64,000 nt of DNA, taken from positions 914,001-978,000 of the forward strand of contig JACVVK020000154.1 of assembly GCA_018292915.2 (NCBI GenBank). The letters are read 5' to 3'. The position numbers were made by a program, and so were the translations under genes. Shown here one piece after another: positions 1 through 31,960 of this stretch (positions are counted from its first letter, which is position 1; the number at the start of each line of letters is the position of its first letter). The notes under the pieces were generated by a model. That model saw only the letters and a list, made by a program, of their open reading frames with translations. It was not told the origin of the DNA and did no database searches. The stretch is from Batillaria attramentaria (Eukaryota > Mollusca > Gastropoda > Batillariidae).

Positions 1-1231
1 GTAAGATGATATAATCATAACACACACACACATACACGTAAAATGATGAACAACACACTAAGAATTAAGTTCTCTTCCTTGGTGCAATGGGTTCAGGGTT
101 TTGGTAGTGGCATTGTTTTGTGCCCTACATGCGACGCCACAATACTGCAATGCACTGGTATTGCTTGGGTGTGACGGCTTTGCCACCGTTAGGTATAGCC
201 GATGGTGTGCTTGAAGCGATCGTGAAGACCGAAACAGCTGTCCACAGTGGTCGTAACAGAACGTGGACCCCTCTTCGGGGGACCAAAATCACATTTCCAT
301 TGCACCGTGGAGCTGTGAGAGACATGCTGGTTGATGGGGAGCCTTCACTGGTGTTGCCTGCTCTCAGTTTCCTTAAGTACCCCCCCCCCCCACCCCCCAA
401 TATCTTTTCGAATCATTTTTTTTTTTTTTTTTTTTTTTTTTTGATGCTGCGAACTGTAGATCTAGTGATCAAATTTCCAATACAGGCACTGTACGCTCCC
501 TTGCAGCGTCCATTTTTTCTCGTTGTGTCGAATTTTTCGCTGCTGCAATCAATACTTGCCAGGTTTCTATGAGAAATAGTTATATTGTGATAATGTTGAC
601 CCCCGAGAAAGCAGGCTTTATTGCCTCACACACTATTTTCACAAGTAGTTTGATAATAAATCAAAATAATTCTCGAGAACTACGATTTATCAATTTTTAC
701 ACCACTCGCCAGTGCAAACTTTCAGCAAGTTAACTATGAGTGTTTTACGTCCGAAAATAGTAATGAAACAGAGAGCGACAGTGTGAGTTATGACTTTCCA
801 TAACCCATTCAGTGGTTTACGAGTTTCACAAAAACACACTCCAGTTACGACATCAAACAGAAAGTGCGTCATTTCAAACCTTTGGAACTCATACGTCACG
901 GCTGGTGCACAGTTATTTTGCTCACTTTTGGGGGTGAAATTTTATTTTCCTTGGTTCACAGAAAATTCTCTGCGAAGTATTTGCGAGTGCACTTTGCGAA
1001 TGTCAGTACATGAGCACATGCTTTGAATGATATTCTTCTTTACATCAAGCAATTTCAATTGCCCTACGCATCATTTCCTCACAAGTCAGTGTGTAGAATT
1101 TTGAGGGGGGTACAAAAGTCACTAGTCACACCGGAGGCTCGGTAGCTACACAAACAATCGAACCATCTCGGGATTAGTCTTTCGCCGTAAACCACTCCAA
1201 CTAATCATGTAAGCTCTATACCTGTTATCAG
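1..1231. other. Left edge: non-coding sequence upstream of the first visible receptor exon
   Basis: No credible exon is seen here. The stretch holds a dispersed repeat at about 150-345, a C/T homopolymer run near 380-445, and otherwise unremarkable AT-rich sequence. The first visible exon of the receptor starts in the middle of a codon at 1232. So at least one coding exon, presumably with the signal peptide, lies before the window, and this stretch is most likely intron. Confidence 0.6.
150..345 (+). repeat. Dispersed repeat G, copy 1
   Basis: This stretch aligns by eye with the reverse complement of 26560-26745. Shared words include GACCGAAACAGCTGTCCAC and GGACCCCT followed by GGAGACC/GGGGACC. 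The same unclassified family therefore occurs in inverted orientation 26 kb away. Confidence 0.6.
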
Positions 1232-21670
<20,439 letters not shown>

Positions 21671-21829
21671 AGCAGGTGCAGATCTTCAGAAGCGACTTAC
21701 AGCGGAGGTATATAACCTACTTCTTTTTGACTATGGACTTCATATTGCATTATCAATTGGTCTTCGAGAAGCTTTGGCCCATGTCTCGCCGACACACACT
21801 ATGGTTTAAAAAACAAAAACAACAACAAC

Positions 21830-21945
21830 AATAAAAACGCTACTGTTGTAATTATTGTTGTTTAATCAGATTCACTGTTCATCATGTTTGTTGTGGTTTG
21901 AGGGGATGGTGGTGGGTGTTGTTGTTAGTACAAGAATGAAATAAA
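21830..21945 (+). promoter_or_regulatory. Putative polyadenylation signals of the GPCR gene
   Basis: AATAAA occurs at 21830-21835 and 21940-21945, about 160 and 270 bases after the stop codon, a plausible 3' UTR length. Confidence 0.5.
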
Positions 21946-23399
21946 CATAATTATACAGGATAGTTTTTATTGTGTGCCCATTTTTAGCTCTGTAGAGAGT
22001 GTCCTGTGAGGAGAAGGCCTAATCTGATGGTCATCGTCAGCACAGTGGGTGTCGACGCCCAACTTGGACAGGACGAGATGATTTTACGACAAAACCTTGG
22101 ACAGGAGAACAACTGCACTTCATCAGTGATACCACTGTTAGTGCAAAAAATGTCTATTCATTGTCCATTTTGTGGTAGTTTTTCAATATTTATGACTTTT
22201 TTTTTTGGGGGGGGGGGGGGGGAGGGGAGGAGGGGTCTTGTAGAATCTAAAAACAACAAACCAAGAAAGAAACTGTTTGTTACAAAAATTCCGTTGATAG
22301 TTTCAAACCACTTTTTTGTACTGATCGTATCGTCAGCTCTTTGATTCGTATGCTTTGAATATGACTGTTTAAACTAGTACCTCTGCAGTTTGATTACCCA
22401 GTGTACATACTTATATTGCTAAAGACAGCGTGATGCCCATATAGGTTTTCACAGAGCTTTGCATAAGTTTTTGATCAGTTGCAAAATATATACACTTTTC
22501 CTATCCTAATAGTAATCTAAAATGTGGATATATCTCTTTTTCTTTTGCTAGCTTATGTGCTCATTTTTCGAAAGAGATTTAGAAACTATGTTTTGTCTCC
22601 CGTGTGTTTTCTTTCCTAATTGGGAATACAGTAGCGTGTGGTTTCAACAATAAGTGACCTTTTGTTTTTGTTTTTTCAATGACGCCCCTTCGGATTTTTT
22701 TGTTATTTTTTTTTGAGTAAGGCCACTGGGGCAGAACGCCAAACCTACTTGGTATGAACTGAGTTAAAAGGCGAAGTAGACACAAAAGTACATTTAAAAA
22801 TAACACAGTGTAATATTGTAACCGGCCTCTCTCTCGTCTCTCTCTCTCTCTCCAGATACGGACAAGGCGGGTTGGGTTCGGGACTTTTAATCGGCACTCA
22901 GCAGTAAGGAGACGTAAACCAAAAGAACAAAAACAAAACAAAAAATAACCCTGAAACATACAACATCACACTCGCATGAGCAATAAATACAACCGTGGCC
23001 TGGGGTCTGTCTACCTAAATTCAAATACGCTGGGTTACGATCCAACTAACTGTTCAAATTGAATAATTGTAACTAAACCCATCTAACATCATGACCAAAT
23101 TCATAATTAGTCAGAAATAACCAATACTAATATCAGATATACATCTACTACAAACGGTGAATACTTGTAAACAAACTAACATAATGCAAAGATATATACA
23201 ATTACATCAAGCACTATATACCATCAAGGTAGAGTATAAACATAAACACCACCTACCCTGTGGAAAATACACAGGGGTTTGACAGAACCTCCGGCTACGT
23301 CCGCTCCCGTTAATCAGCGAGAAAGTATCCTGAAGTAATACAACACTTATTACATCTCTAATACTAACTGCATAAAATACTAAATAAGTTACCAGCAAC

Positions 23400-23505
23400 T
23401 AACCTCAACAATCCACATGACCGTTACCGAATACTAACCTCAACAATCCACATGACCGTTACCAGCAACTAACCTCAACAATCCACATGACCGTTACCGT
23501 AATAC
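23400..23505. repeat. Three-copy tandem repeat, unit about 33-38 bp
   Basis: AACCTCAACAATCCACATGA followed by CCGTTACC occurs three times in succession. The linkers are alternately AGCAACT and GAATACT. Confidence 0.9.
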
Positions 23506-24276
23506 TAACACAATATGTAACAGCAAAATCACTTCCTCCGAACACTGGCAAAATAGAACTACTTCCAAATAGAAACTGGTTAAAACTACTCACACCTTTT
23601 CAAACTTATATCACTTTCTCAGTACAAACATTCGGCTACTCAGTATTTATTCATTATCATCCATCATTCATTCATACGTACGAACAAACAAACACATGTA
23701 TGAAACTCACCAGTGATTTGGTATAAAGTCGAACATTCGCAATAGGTCAAATCCAGTCAACCACCAAATATCGCTTCAGTGACAGAAAACACAGTCGGCT
23801 ACTCTCTTCAACGTGCAACGGCCAAAAGTAGAATGAGCTACTAGTATACACAAGTGAACTCACACGCCTCGGTGAACTGTTCTCGCCCACTATACTGCGC
23901 AAAACAGTCGGAAAGGGTAAAACACAATTGAACAATACTCCTGACCAGAATCTGTACTCCGGTCATACTAGCAACATACTAACAAATATACGGTAGCATT
24001 AATGTAAATCACAATTTATTCTAGTACAGTGTATACCTGAACTGCAAATCACGGCGTTTGTACTCCCTACCACAATATCATTGTAGAGAGAGAGAGAGAG
24101 ACAACTCCCTCTGAAATCTGCAAGTCGCTGTGCCAAACTGACTGGCGTGTGTAACACTTGAGCTGTTCGCGAGCAGATCGACTCTCTTATTGCAGTGTCG
24201 ACAGGGAGACAACTGCTAGCTTCTAATTTATCGAATTATTATTCAACATGTGAAAACAAATGGAGGAGAGAGGGCG

Positions 24277-24304
24277 CGTGCACACACACACACACACACA
24301 CACG

Positions 24305-24357
<53 letters not shown>

Positions 24358-24400
24358 GCACGCACGCACGCACCACGCACGCACGCACGCACGCACGCAT
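24277..24400. repeat. (CA)n/(GCAC)n microsatellite
   Basis: A CA array with embedded and terminal CGCACGCA blocks is open in several frames only because of its composition. Confidence 0.95.
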
Positions 24401-24711
24401 TAGCTGTCAATTTATTTAAAGTGTTATTTTTTTTTACATTTTATTTTTTCTGTTTTTTTGTGGTTGGAAGGGGTGAGGTGGGGGGGGGGGTGATGGTTTG
24501 GCGGGGATTGTGGGGTTGAGATTGGGGGGTGTAGGGGGGGGGGGGGTGAAGGCGGGGCTGTATATTGTGGGAATTAAATTTTACCAGTCAAAAGATTAAG
24601 CTCTGATTTCCATACGTACATGTATGCTTATTTTTGTATAATTTTCTGAAAATAAATCATAATTGTCCGATTTCCTGATGAAATGGTCTCTGAATGTGCG
24701 TGCCTGCTTGT

Positions 24712-24716
<5 letters not shown>

Positions 24717-24774
<58 letters not shown>
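24717..24774. repeat. (GT)n microsatellite
   Basis: A pure GT array of about 29 units is followed by an ATCA repeat. Confidence 0.95.
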
Positions 24775-24777
<3 letters not shown>

Positions 24778-25133
24778 CAATCAATCAATCAACCAGTTAA
24801 ATCACTTGCTCAATCAACAATCATTTTTATTGTCCTCATACAGGATATTTGTTTTGTTCCCATTGCGTGAGCTAATACGTATACTACTGTACCACTGAGC
24901 AAATTTTGAGCATAACTAGAAAGAGGGCAAATGATACTTTCTATTACTGGACATTAATCTTGACAATATAACAATATACAAAAAATATACAACGCACACC
25001 TTTAGGAAGACGAAAGCTAAAGCAGAATTAAAGAAAAGATGTGAGAATGAAGTTAACTATCAAAAACCGTAGGGGGAGGGGTGGGGTGGGCGTGGGGTGA
25101 TCATATTGCGTATTTAAACAACTTTTTAAAATT

Positions 25134-25139
25134 TTTATT
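25134..25139 (-). promoter_or_regulatory. Putative polyadenylation signal of the dehydrogenase gene
   Basis: TTTATT on plus (AATAAA on minus) lies about 395 bases after the stop codon at 25534. Another occurs near 24830. Confidence 0.35.
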
Positions 25140-25344
25140 GTCTTGTATTGTGTTCAAAAACCCATTAACGTGGTACATGTAAGGGAAATTCGGATTTGCT
25201 CCCTTTGGAGGTACCCGTCGCCAAAGTGCGGCACCAGACAATTTGATTTTTTTTTCTCTTTCATACATGTTTTGTTTTGTGGTTGTTTTCCAATTTCGCG
25301 GCCCCTCCTGTATGGCATGGGATCTTCATTGTATTCACATGGTG

Positions 25345-25530
25345 TTGTGGGTTCGTGTGTACACGCAGGTGAGATAGACACCGCCAACGAGTCTTCCCGT
25401 GAATCTGACTCGATTTGGTCAAGAAAAAATCACACAAAATTTCCTATCCTCCGGGGATTGGAACCAAAGCGGTTCGATCAAGATCCAGCGTCGCCTGCCT
25501 GAACCACTAGACCAAATCCCCTCTGTCTTT
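25345..25530 (-). mobile_element. SINE family D in the dehydrogenase 3' UTR
   Basis: The minus strand starts with a tRNA-like head (GGGATTTGGTCTAGTGGTTC, then a B-box-like segment) about four bases after the dehydrogenase stop codon. It continues into the family D body. It is in the same orientation as the gene, so it should be transcribed as 3' UTR. Confidence 0.65.
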
Positions 25531-25533
25531 CAT

Positions 25534-25755
25534 TTACTTTGACGCGAGGAAGACTTTCTCCTGCTCCACGAAGCCCATGGGAGGGTTGGTGGACTGGTCC
25601 ATGACCAGCAGCTGGTGGAAGGCTTGCCCGTCCTCCCTCGCCACCTTCAGCACGGCACCGTTACTGTCTTCGTTCTCCAGCAAAGCCAGGAAAGATTCAG
25701 CAACGTCTCCAGGTCTGTAGGGCCACGAATTACATTAATATAGAACTAGAAGTCT

Positions 25756-25796
<41 letters not shown>

Positions 25797-25826
25797 TTTG
25801 GGGGTTTAACGTCCTATTCCACCACA

Positions 25827-25861
<35 letters not shown>

Positions 25862-26805
25862 CTGTTGTTGTCTGTCGTCGGCGCCGTTGTGTTCGTCACT
25901 GGCGTCATCAACCGTTATCATTATCAAAATACTTCTGTCTTCTTTACTACCCCTGCAAGGGCGACGGAAACATGGGGATCTGGGTGGTATGTGTGTGTGT
26001 GTGGGGGGGGGGGGGGAGGGGAGGGGGCAAAGGATACTGTGCTACCCGGGCAAAGAAGAAGAGGAAGAAGGAATGAAACGAAGAAACAGAAGAATGAGAA
26101 ACTAGAGTTTGGCCCCTAGACCACTGCAAATTGCATATTTGTGACTTGAAGTGGCTCGTAAAAATCTACAGATTTCAAGTAAAATTGCGATTTTAGCATT
26201 GTCTTTTATGATTTCAATGGCCAGGACTGTAGGCCCGTGTATTAATCATATCAGTGAGATACTCACTGGAGCCTGTCATGAGGTGTGAGGTTTTTCTTCC
26301 ATCCCTCGTAGTCGTGTATCATCCCTTCTCGCATGGCCAGCAGGTTGGTCTGTACGGCCGTGGGACACAGCACTCCCCAACGCACTCCCTGCGCTCCCAT
26401 CTCGGGGTTATTCTGATAGAAACGGCGATCGAGAACGATTTCAGATACTGAGAACTCTCAGAGGTGCATTTGTCAGGTTCTAGCACATCCCAGCACAGAG
26501 AAAAAAATGATTGAATGGAGAGGGGGAGGTGGAGACTATTGGATACCGAGAGGAGGCAAGACTTGGGCCGTATCACCCAGCATGCCCTTACAGCTCCAGA
26601 AATATGATTTTGGTCTCCTGAAAAGGGGTCCAGGTTGTGTATACGGTGGCCAGCGTGGACAGCTGTTTCGGTCTTGACGACCTCTTCAGCACACCGTCGG
26701 CCATACCTGAAGGTGGCAGAGCTGTGACGCCCAAACAAACACACTGCCTACGCCATCCGTGGTTGTCTTCGCTGCCGCGGCGTATCTGGTGACGGCGGTC
26801 ACAGC
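25534..26805 (-). CDS. Short-chain dehydrogenase/reductase, 15-PGDH-like, last three exons
   Basis: Minus-strand exons: 26805-26752 (AVTAVTRYAAAAKTTTDG, phase 0/0), 26412-26267 (NNPEMGAQGVRWGVLCPTAV, QTNLL) and 25714-25534 (PGDVAESFLALLENEDSNG, AVLKV, stop TAA). The first follows the catalytic Tyr-x-x-x-Lys helix of SDR enzymes. GVRWGVLCPTAVQTNLL corresponds to the GVRVNxICPGxVxT segment. The C-terminal DSNGAVLKV matches the end of 15-hydroxyprostaglandin dehydrogenase and related NAD-dependent SDRs. It would be a cytosolic oxidoreductase; the substrate cannot be told. The Gly-rich NAD motif, NNAG and the YxxxK exon were not found in the window, so the gene is partial here or its 5' exons lie far away. 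The first exon's acceptor is duplicated. Confidence 0.75.
25759..25861. repeat. (GA)n microsatellite interrupted by a SINE B tail
   Basis: Two GA arrays (25759-25790 and 25830-25861) flank 41 bases of the family B 3' end (GTGTTTGGGGGTTTAACGTC). It lies in the last dehydrogenase intron. Confidence 0.85.
26560..26745 (-). repeat. Dispersed repeat G, copy 2
   Basis: The reverse complement matches 150-345. It lies in the intron between the first two visible dehydrogenase exons and begins within 10 bp of the donor. Confidence 0.6.
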
Positions 26806-26955
26806 CTGGGCGGGAGCGACCTACTGGGCCGCGTTTCTTAAGGCGAGAGTTTTGAAACGTTCCGGGGCGCGGCGTATCTGGTGACGGCGGTCACAGCCTG
26901 GGCGGGATCTACTGGGCCGCGTTTCTTAAGGCGAGAGTTTTGAAACGTTCCGGGG
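26778..26955 (-). repeat. Tandem duplication of a dehydrogenase exon acceptor
   Basis: Two adjacent copies of about 87-92 bp each contain CCCGCCCAG|GCTGTGACC on minus. The real exon starts at 26805 and the upstream copy at 26897. The upstream copy reads AVTAVTRYAA and then PRNVSKLSP and a stop, so it cannot replace the downstream exon start. Confidence 0.9.
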
Positions 26956-27632
26956 CGCTTTGCTATGAAACCGTTTGCACGCAACTTGCCCGCGGCGTGC
27001 GAAAAAGGCGCTCGCGCGCGCAGTCTGAAGCAAGTTCGCCACGAACAAAAGGTCACGTGGTCAGTTTCTATGTAAACAAAGATGGCGGCGCCCACCGAAG
27101 GCCTCGTTGAAGTGGAACTAAGAAATGGCTTAAAATGAATTTGCGGGTGGGTGGAGACCTTCTGTCCCAACTTGTAATTGTGCAGAATAGTATATGAAAA
27201 TAATTTGAGCTAATTGCACCGGGCCGTGGTCGCCAGTCATTCAGGGATATGTTGTGCGTGTTTGTGGGGAAGGAGTGGTCAAAGTGAGTACGTAAGGGTG
27301 TCTTACGTCTCCGTTTTGCATCGAGCTGAACATGCATACTAGCGGTATATCATGCTCCAAGCCAGTAATTATTGCTCCTCCTCAAAAACGTCGTCTTCTG
27401 CACTCAAAAGATGACTGATAGCTGCGAGCACTAGAGTTTTCTTCTTCCTTTTCAACCTTGCCAACAACCGTGTTCGTGATTCCGCCGCCATTTTCAAAGC
27501 GCCTTGTTCTAATTGGCCGTTTCCCAACGAGGCAGAGCGACCTCCGCAAGCGCCCGCGAGCGCAATTGCGTGAGAAACGCGCCCCTGATGTCATGATTGC
27601 CAGCACTCCTCCACACCCCAGCCCCACCCCCT

Positions 27633-27668
<36 letters not shown>

Positions 27669-27927
27669 ACACACACACACACACGCCCACCTTAGTGACT
27701 GAGCCACGCCGACCGTTTAAGGTGATGTTTATCATGTCGAACGTTTGTCATCGCAGTACGTGTAAAAGTATAGAATTGTGTGGGTCCTTGTGAAGAAGCT
27801 TTCTACTTTCAAAAGCTTTAGAGAAGTCACCGTGAAAATGGACTATCTCATCTTGTCCTTCCCTGCTCTGACGCGTCGTGTGTTCATAGATAGTTTGGTC
27901 ATATTTTTGAATGACGTCATTATTTGT

Positions 27928-27979
<52 letters not shown>

Positions 27980-28109
27980 TGTGTGATTGTAGAGCGCTCT
28001 GAGCCAGCATCTGCTGGGATACTAAGCTATATAAAAGCAGTTTATTATTATTATTATCGATGGTCATGGCGATGATTATGGTTTTGTTTGTTCACTTGTT
28101 GTTGTTGTT
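26956..28109. other. CpG-rich intergenic or intronic stretch
   Basis: It holds GC-rich segments with CpG runs (26990-27030, 27530-27590), a CA array at 27627-27685 and a GT array at 27929-27984. At 27985-28050 lies an L2/SINE-like 3' tail (GAGCGCTCTGAGCC, then ATT repeats). No conserved exon was recognised. It could contain 5' parts of the dehydrogenase gene. Confidence 0.45.
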
Positions 28110-28350
28110 GTCTCTTTCGGAAAATTCGGGTTGCCTCCCCCCGGGGATAAGCGTGTCGCCGTGGTCCAGCGCTACCCACACTAACTACCGCTTTTTCTCT
28201 CACTTTGCTGGAGGAGCAACGCCAGAGGATCCAAGAAAGCCTGGTCAGTTTCACACTTCACAACTCCACTTGACGTCGACCACACGCGTTGCGGTGACAG
28301 CGGTGACGGCCGTTCAGTACGCAGCTGCTTGCGTCCGACACGCTATCTAT
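28110..28350 (-). mobile_element. Diverged SINE family C copy
   Basis: It resembles the 19775-20045 copy: TCTTTCGGAAAATTCGGG, GTCGCCGTGGTCCAGCGCTA, and at the head end GTGACGGCCGTTCAGTACGC. It is substantially diverged in the middle. Confidence 0.5.
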
Positions 28351-28528
28351 TAACTGATGTGTGACGAGCGGCTTCCATCAAACGGTTCAGTTATGCGCAT
28401 CGCCCACATAAACTTTTACTCATCGAAGGTGAATTTTCCGTCCATTTTTTTCCTTAGTCCCGATTTTTTTTTCGAAGTCCCAGTCGCAGTAGATTTAAAT
28501 CACTGCTCACAAATAAAAGAATGGTGAT

Positions 28529-28531
28529 GGC

Positions 28532-28600
<69 letters not shown>
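28529..28600. repeat. (GT)n microsatellite
   Basis: A pure GT array of about 35 units. Confidence 0.95.
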
Positions 28601-28807
28601 CTTTTTTAAGAACCTTTTTCAACAAACATATCTCAGGCCTACACCACTGTACAGACATATTATACCAAAAGACAGCTTATTTTTAGTGATACCAACAACT
28701 CTATCTGTGCCAAATCACCCTCTGTCCCCCTTTTGTGGGAGCCCAGCACATAATATACTACTCACTTTGTTGTTGTTGTTGGTTTTTTTTGTTTGGTTTT
28801 GTTTTTG

Positions 28808-29270
28808 GTTTTTTGCTGGCCCAACTCTTTTCGCCAGCTCCAGTGGTGTTTCTCCCGGGTCGGAAGCTGGGGCAATTTGTATTAGGCATGATGATGGAGA
28901 TGAGGATGGTAAGATGATGCTATGGAGGTCCGTGTCGTTTGGGGCTGCGGGACAGGGCCGCATTCCACGCTTCCTGTCATAAATATCACGGCGTTCACCA
29001 GGCCCGGGAACTACGGCACCTGTGTAATCATCCACATCATAAAACGTGTCACGCCAAGGGAAGCGCCCCCAATGTCGCACCCGTGAAGTAGGGGTGTGGG
29101 GGGTGGGGGGTGAATCTTGGCTGTGTGGCAACAGCCTCCCCATTGGTCCCATAGCACACCCACTCTGGGTAGGAGCCGATCTAGGTAGGAAAAATCCCGC
29201 TTGACTCGAACCCGGGTCTCCCGGTCCATGGTCCTAAGTGCTAACCACTACACTACGATTATACTACCCA
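28808..29270 (-). mobile_element. SINE family E, longest intact copy
   Basis: On minus the tRNA-like head (A box TGTAGTGGTTAGCACTTAGG, B box GGTTCGAGTC) lies at about 29268-29200. It is followed by a body of about 400 bp to CTCCAGTGGTGTTTC..TTGCCAGC. Copies or pieces occur at 5045, 13365, 51563, 53450 and 63505. Confidence 0.8.
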
Positions 29271-29899
29271 CTTTGATCACTCTTTTAGTGATAGTACGCT
29301 GTGAGATTTCATCCTTCACTTACTTGTCACAAATGCTCACACCCTGTTTCTATAACACAGTGTCGGAAGCATCCACTCACCTCTTTAGCTGGAAAACTTG
29401 AGCAGTTCTTGACACCAGATGTAAGGTTTCCGTTTAGTGTGAGTGTCATCTGAGATAAAGTATGCCTGAGATGTGCACTAGGAGACCTCCTTGCAAACTA
29501 GCATCCCGACAAGAAGGCGTTCGGAGCTAGACCGAAGAGACCTGGGTGGCTGGTTGATTTTTGTTATAATTTCTTTTGGGGGCAGTTTTACACGGACAAA
29601 CATAGACGAGAAACAGTAACATTGACAGTGTACAGAGAGGGCGCAGTTTCCACATGGTGTAAACCGTAACTATGGCAGACCGGTTGACGATAGCAGTTAT
29701 AACAAACAAGTGCTTGAACTATACAGGACATGACAGACATAGCACGCAGTTCACTAGTCTAAAACAAAGCGTTTATGCAGTTGCCAATATTGAAGAACAA
29801 TGCTGCATCACCGTTCACGTGGAAAATACATTTTTCGATAAAATATCTATTCTTGAAGTCTCTTTAAAAAATGTTGACATTTAGGCACCTATCAAGGCA
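29271..29899. other. Intergenic stretch without recognised features
   Basis: A plus-strand open stretch at 29672-29884 (70 codons) has no recognisable motif, and its composition is similar to surrounding non-coding DNA. Nothing else is seen. Confidence 0.4.
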
Positions 29900-30620
29900 A
29901 AGTTTTGGCTGGTAGATTGTTAATAATGAGGACAAGCAGGCTGGCAGTGTGCCATCAAAAAGACGAAAAGCTTAGCGTAGCAAGTTTTTACTCTATCCTG
30001 GCCTTGATGGGAAGCCATTGTAGCTGAGACAGGAATGGCGAAACAGGACCTTTGACTTCTGTTAGATGACTCCCGCGGCATTATTCAGAATTCTCAGCAA
30101 TAGGACAAACTCTTCAGCAGGCAACGGAGCCATCAGGGAAGTACAATAGTCTAACGACTAAGAAAGAGTGATGTCACAAGCTGAGTGGTGGCAAACTGGG
30201 TCAAGGAAACCTCTCACTGAGCTAAATTTGCGCAACTTGAAGTTGGCAGCTTCACAGATCTGGTTATATAATCATGCATCTAGAGTACGGAATGTGAAAA
30301 GTAGACACCCAGGTTGCGCACGCAGCTTTTGAAGGCGAGTCAGACAGTTTGTGGTGATCTGTGAGAGACAGTGACGAGAGCCAACACACAAGACCTCGGC
30401 CTTGCCGTCATTTCATCTGAGCTTGGTGCTCAGCATCCACTACTTGACGCACAGTTCTAATGTTTTTTGTTTAACAAAAATGGAAAAAACAGATGGTTTT
30501 GAATCTTTAAGCAGCTGCGTGTCATCAGCGTATTTATGAAAGTTGCAGTCATGCTGATTCAAAGATATCTCTTTGTGATATCAATGCTGAGTTTCGTGAC
30601 ATCAAATACGACGCCAGGTA
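29900..30620 (-). mobile_element. Decayed L2/CR1-like LINE (reverse transcriptase remnant)
   Basis: The minus strand reads CNFHKYADDTQLLKDSKPS near 30565-30490, which contains the RT catalytic YADD (30532-30521). Scattered pieces follow in LINE order across several frames: an ITTNCLTRLQKL-like stretch, ICEAANFKLRKFSSVRGFL, LDYCTSLMAPLP and NNAAGVI. Stops and frameshifts make it non-functional. Confidence 0.75.
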
Positions 30621-30821
30621 TGTATCCCTAGATTCATAGCGTCTCACTATATCTTACTAAATTTGCAATTTTCAGCATAATTATTCTGAGAGTTTTTTTC
30701 CTCCTCGTTATATTTTTGCTCGCATGTCTGACTTTAGGTTACAGACCAGTAATAGCTAAATATAGTAGAATATCTTTGCCCCTTTTAAAATTAATTGTGT
30801 GCAGAGTAAAAAAAAAAAAAA

Positions 30822-31960
30822 GGCAATCTGGTGCTTTTTGTTGGCTTTGTAAACAAGTTTCATGCCAGGTAATAGTAAACTAAGGGAAAAATGAGCCTGA
30901 CTTGTGGACTTTTTGTATTCCTGCGCTGCTGGCACAGGAGCCAGCAGACAAAGTGGAATGAGGGGGTATGTGGTCGCTGCCAACATTGTTAATAAACGGA
31001 ATACTGGAATTCGTTGAAATTTACTTTACACATGAGTCTTTGGCTGCCTGATTTTTGTAATGTTTTGGGTGAATTTTAAAGCATTTTTAGGGTGTCATCT
31101 GCAACCTTATGTGTATAGCGTTTTCCTCGAAATTTGCATTTATGGTACGTAGCGTGTATAGTAGCGGTGTTCTTCGCGCGTAATGATACGCGTTTCAATG
31201 CACGAATCCCAGCTGCCCCCCCCCCCCCCCCCCCCGAAAAAAAAAAATTTAAAAATGAAATAAAATTCCAAAAAAAGAAAAAAAAAAGTGCTGCTTTCTT
31301 CTCGTTGTTCCGTCATTGATATCATCATTCCTTGCGTTACCAGGCACTCGATACTTGCTTCAGCGTAGCGGATGTAGGGCCTATGGTTAGGGCTTAACGC
31401 CGCAATGAACGACTCCACTCCTGCCAGTCAATAGGGTTGAGAGACCCCAAAATTGAGCCAGTTGCGTCCCGCGTAAAAAGCACAACACATAGCACGGTCT
31501 TCGCAAACTTTTTTTGCCAGACACGACAGCGATGGAAGCACGTGTTGTGTTACGTGTAGAGATGTGTTGGAGAGCCCGTCGTCTTATCGAGGTAGAACGA
31601 TGACACACAGGCGAACAAAATGGCAATCTGGAGCTTTTTGTTGGCTTTGTAAACAAGTTTCATGTCAGGTAATAGTAAAATTAGGAGAAAATGAGCCTGA
31701 CATGTGGACTATTTGCATTCATGCGCGGCTGGCACAGGAGCCAGCAGACGACCGTGGAATGAGGGGTTATATGGTCGCTGCCAACATTGCTAATAAACGG
31801 AATACTGGAATTCGTTGAAATTTACTCTACACATGAGTGTATGGCTGCCTGATTTAGCGATTTTTTGGGGGGTGAATTTTAAAGCATTTCTAGGGTGTCA
31901 TCTGCTGTGTAAGAGGAATATATAGCGTTTTCCTCCAAATTTGCATCTTTGGTACGTAGC
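30822..31960 (+). repeat. Direct duplication of a 335-bp block containing a candidate first exon
   Basis: 30822-31153 and 31622-31960 align from GGCAATCTGG(T/A)GCTTTTTG to GGTACGTAGC with scattered differences. The copies are about 800 bp apart in the same orientation. The second copy is preceded by an A that makes ATG; the first is preceded by an A-run giving AGG, so it has no start codon. Confidence 0.9.
31620..31648 (+). CDS. Candidate signal-peptide exon (uncertain)
   Basis: ATG is followed by a hydrophobic MAIWSFLLA and then a GTAAAC donor. This resembles the start of a signal peptide about 1 kb before the first Ig exon. The exon ends in phase 2 while the next recognised exon needs phase 1, so either another small exon intervenes or this is not the true start. 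Confidence 0.35.

Larger units (their letters stand above)
21946..25344. other. Intergenic stretch between GPCR and dehydrogenase gene
   Basis: No exon with recognisable protein motifs was seen. It contains a poly-G run near 22210, a CT-rich run at about 22829-22855, a tandem repeat at 23400-23505, CA/GCAC arrays at 24277-24400 and a GT array at 24717-24774. The genes on either side converge. Confidence 0.5.

Noticed and set aside
120..572. 150-codon plus-strand ORF near the left edge
   Set aside because: It overlaps dispersed repeat G and homopolymer runs; no protein motif.
27350..27491. Minus-strand ORF starting MAAESRTRLLARLKRKKK as a PIF/Harbinger transposase start
   Set aside because: It stops after about 40 codons. 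The apparent continuation depended on a miscounted T-run, and no transposase motif follows.
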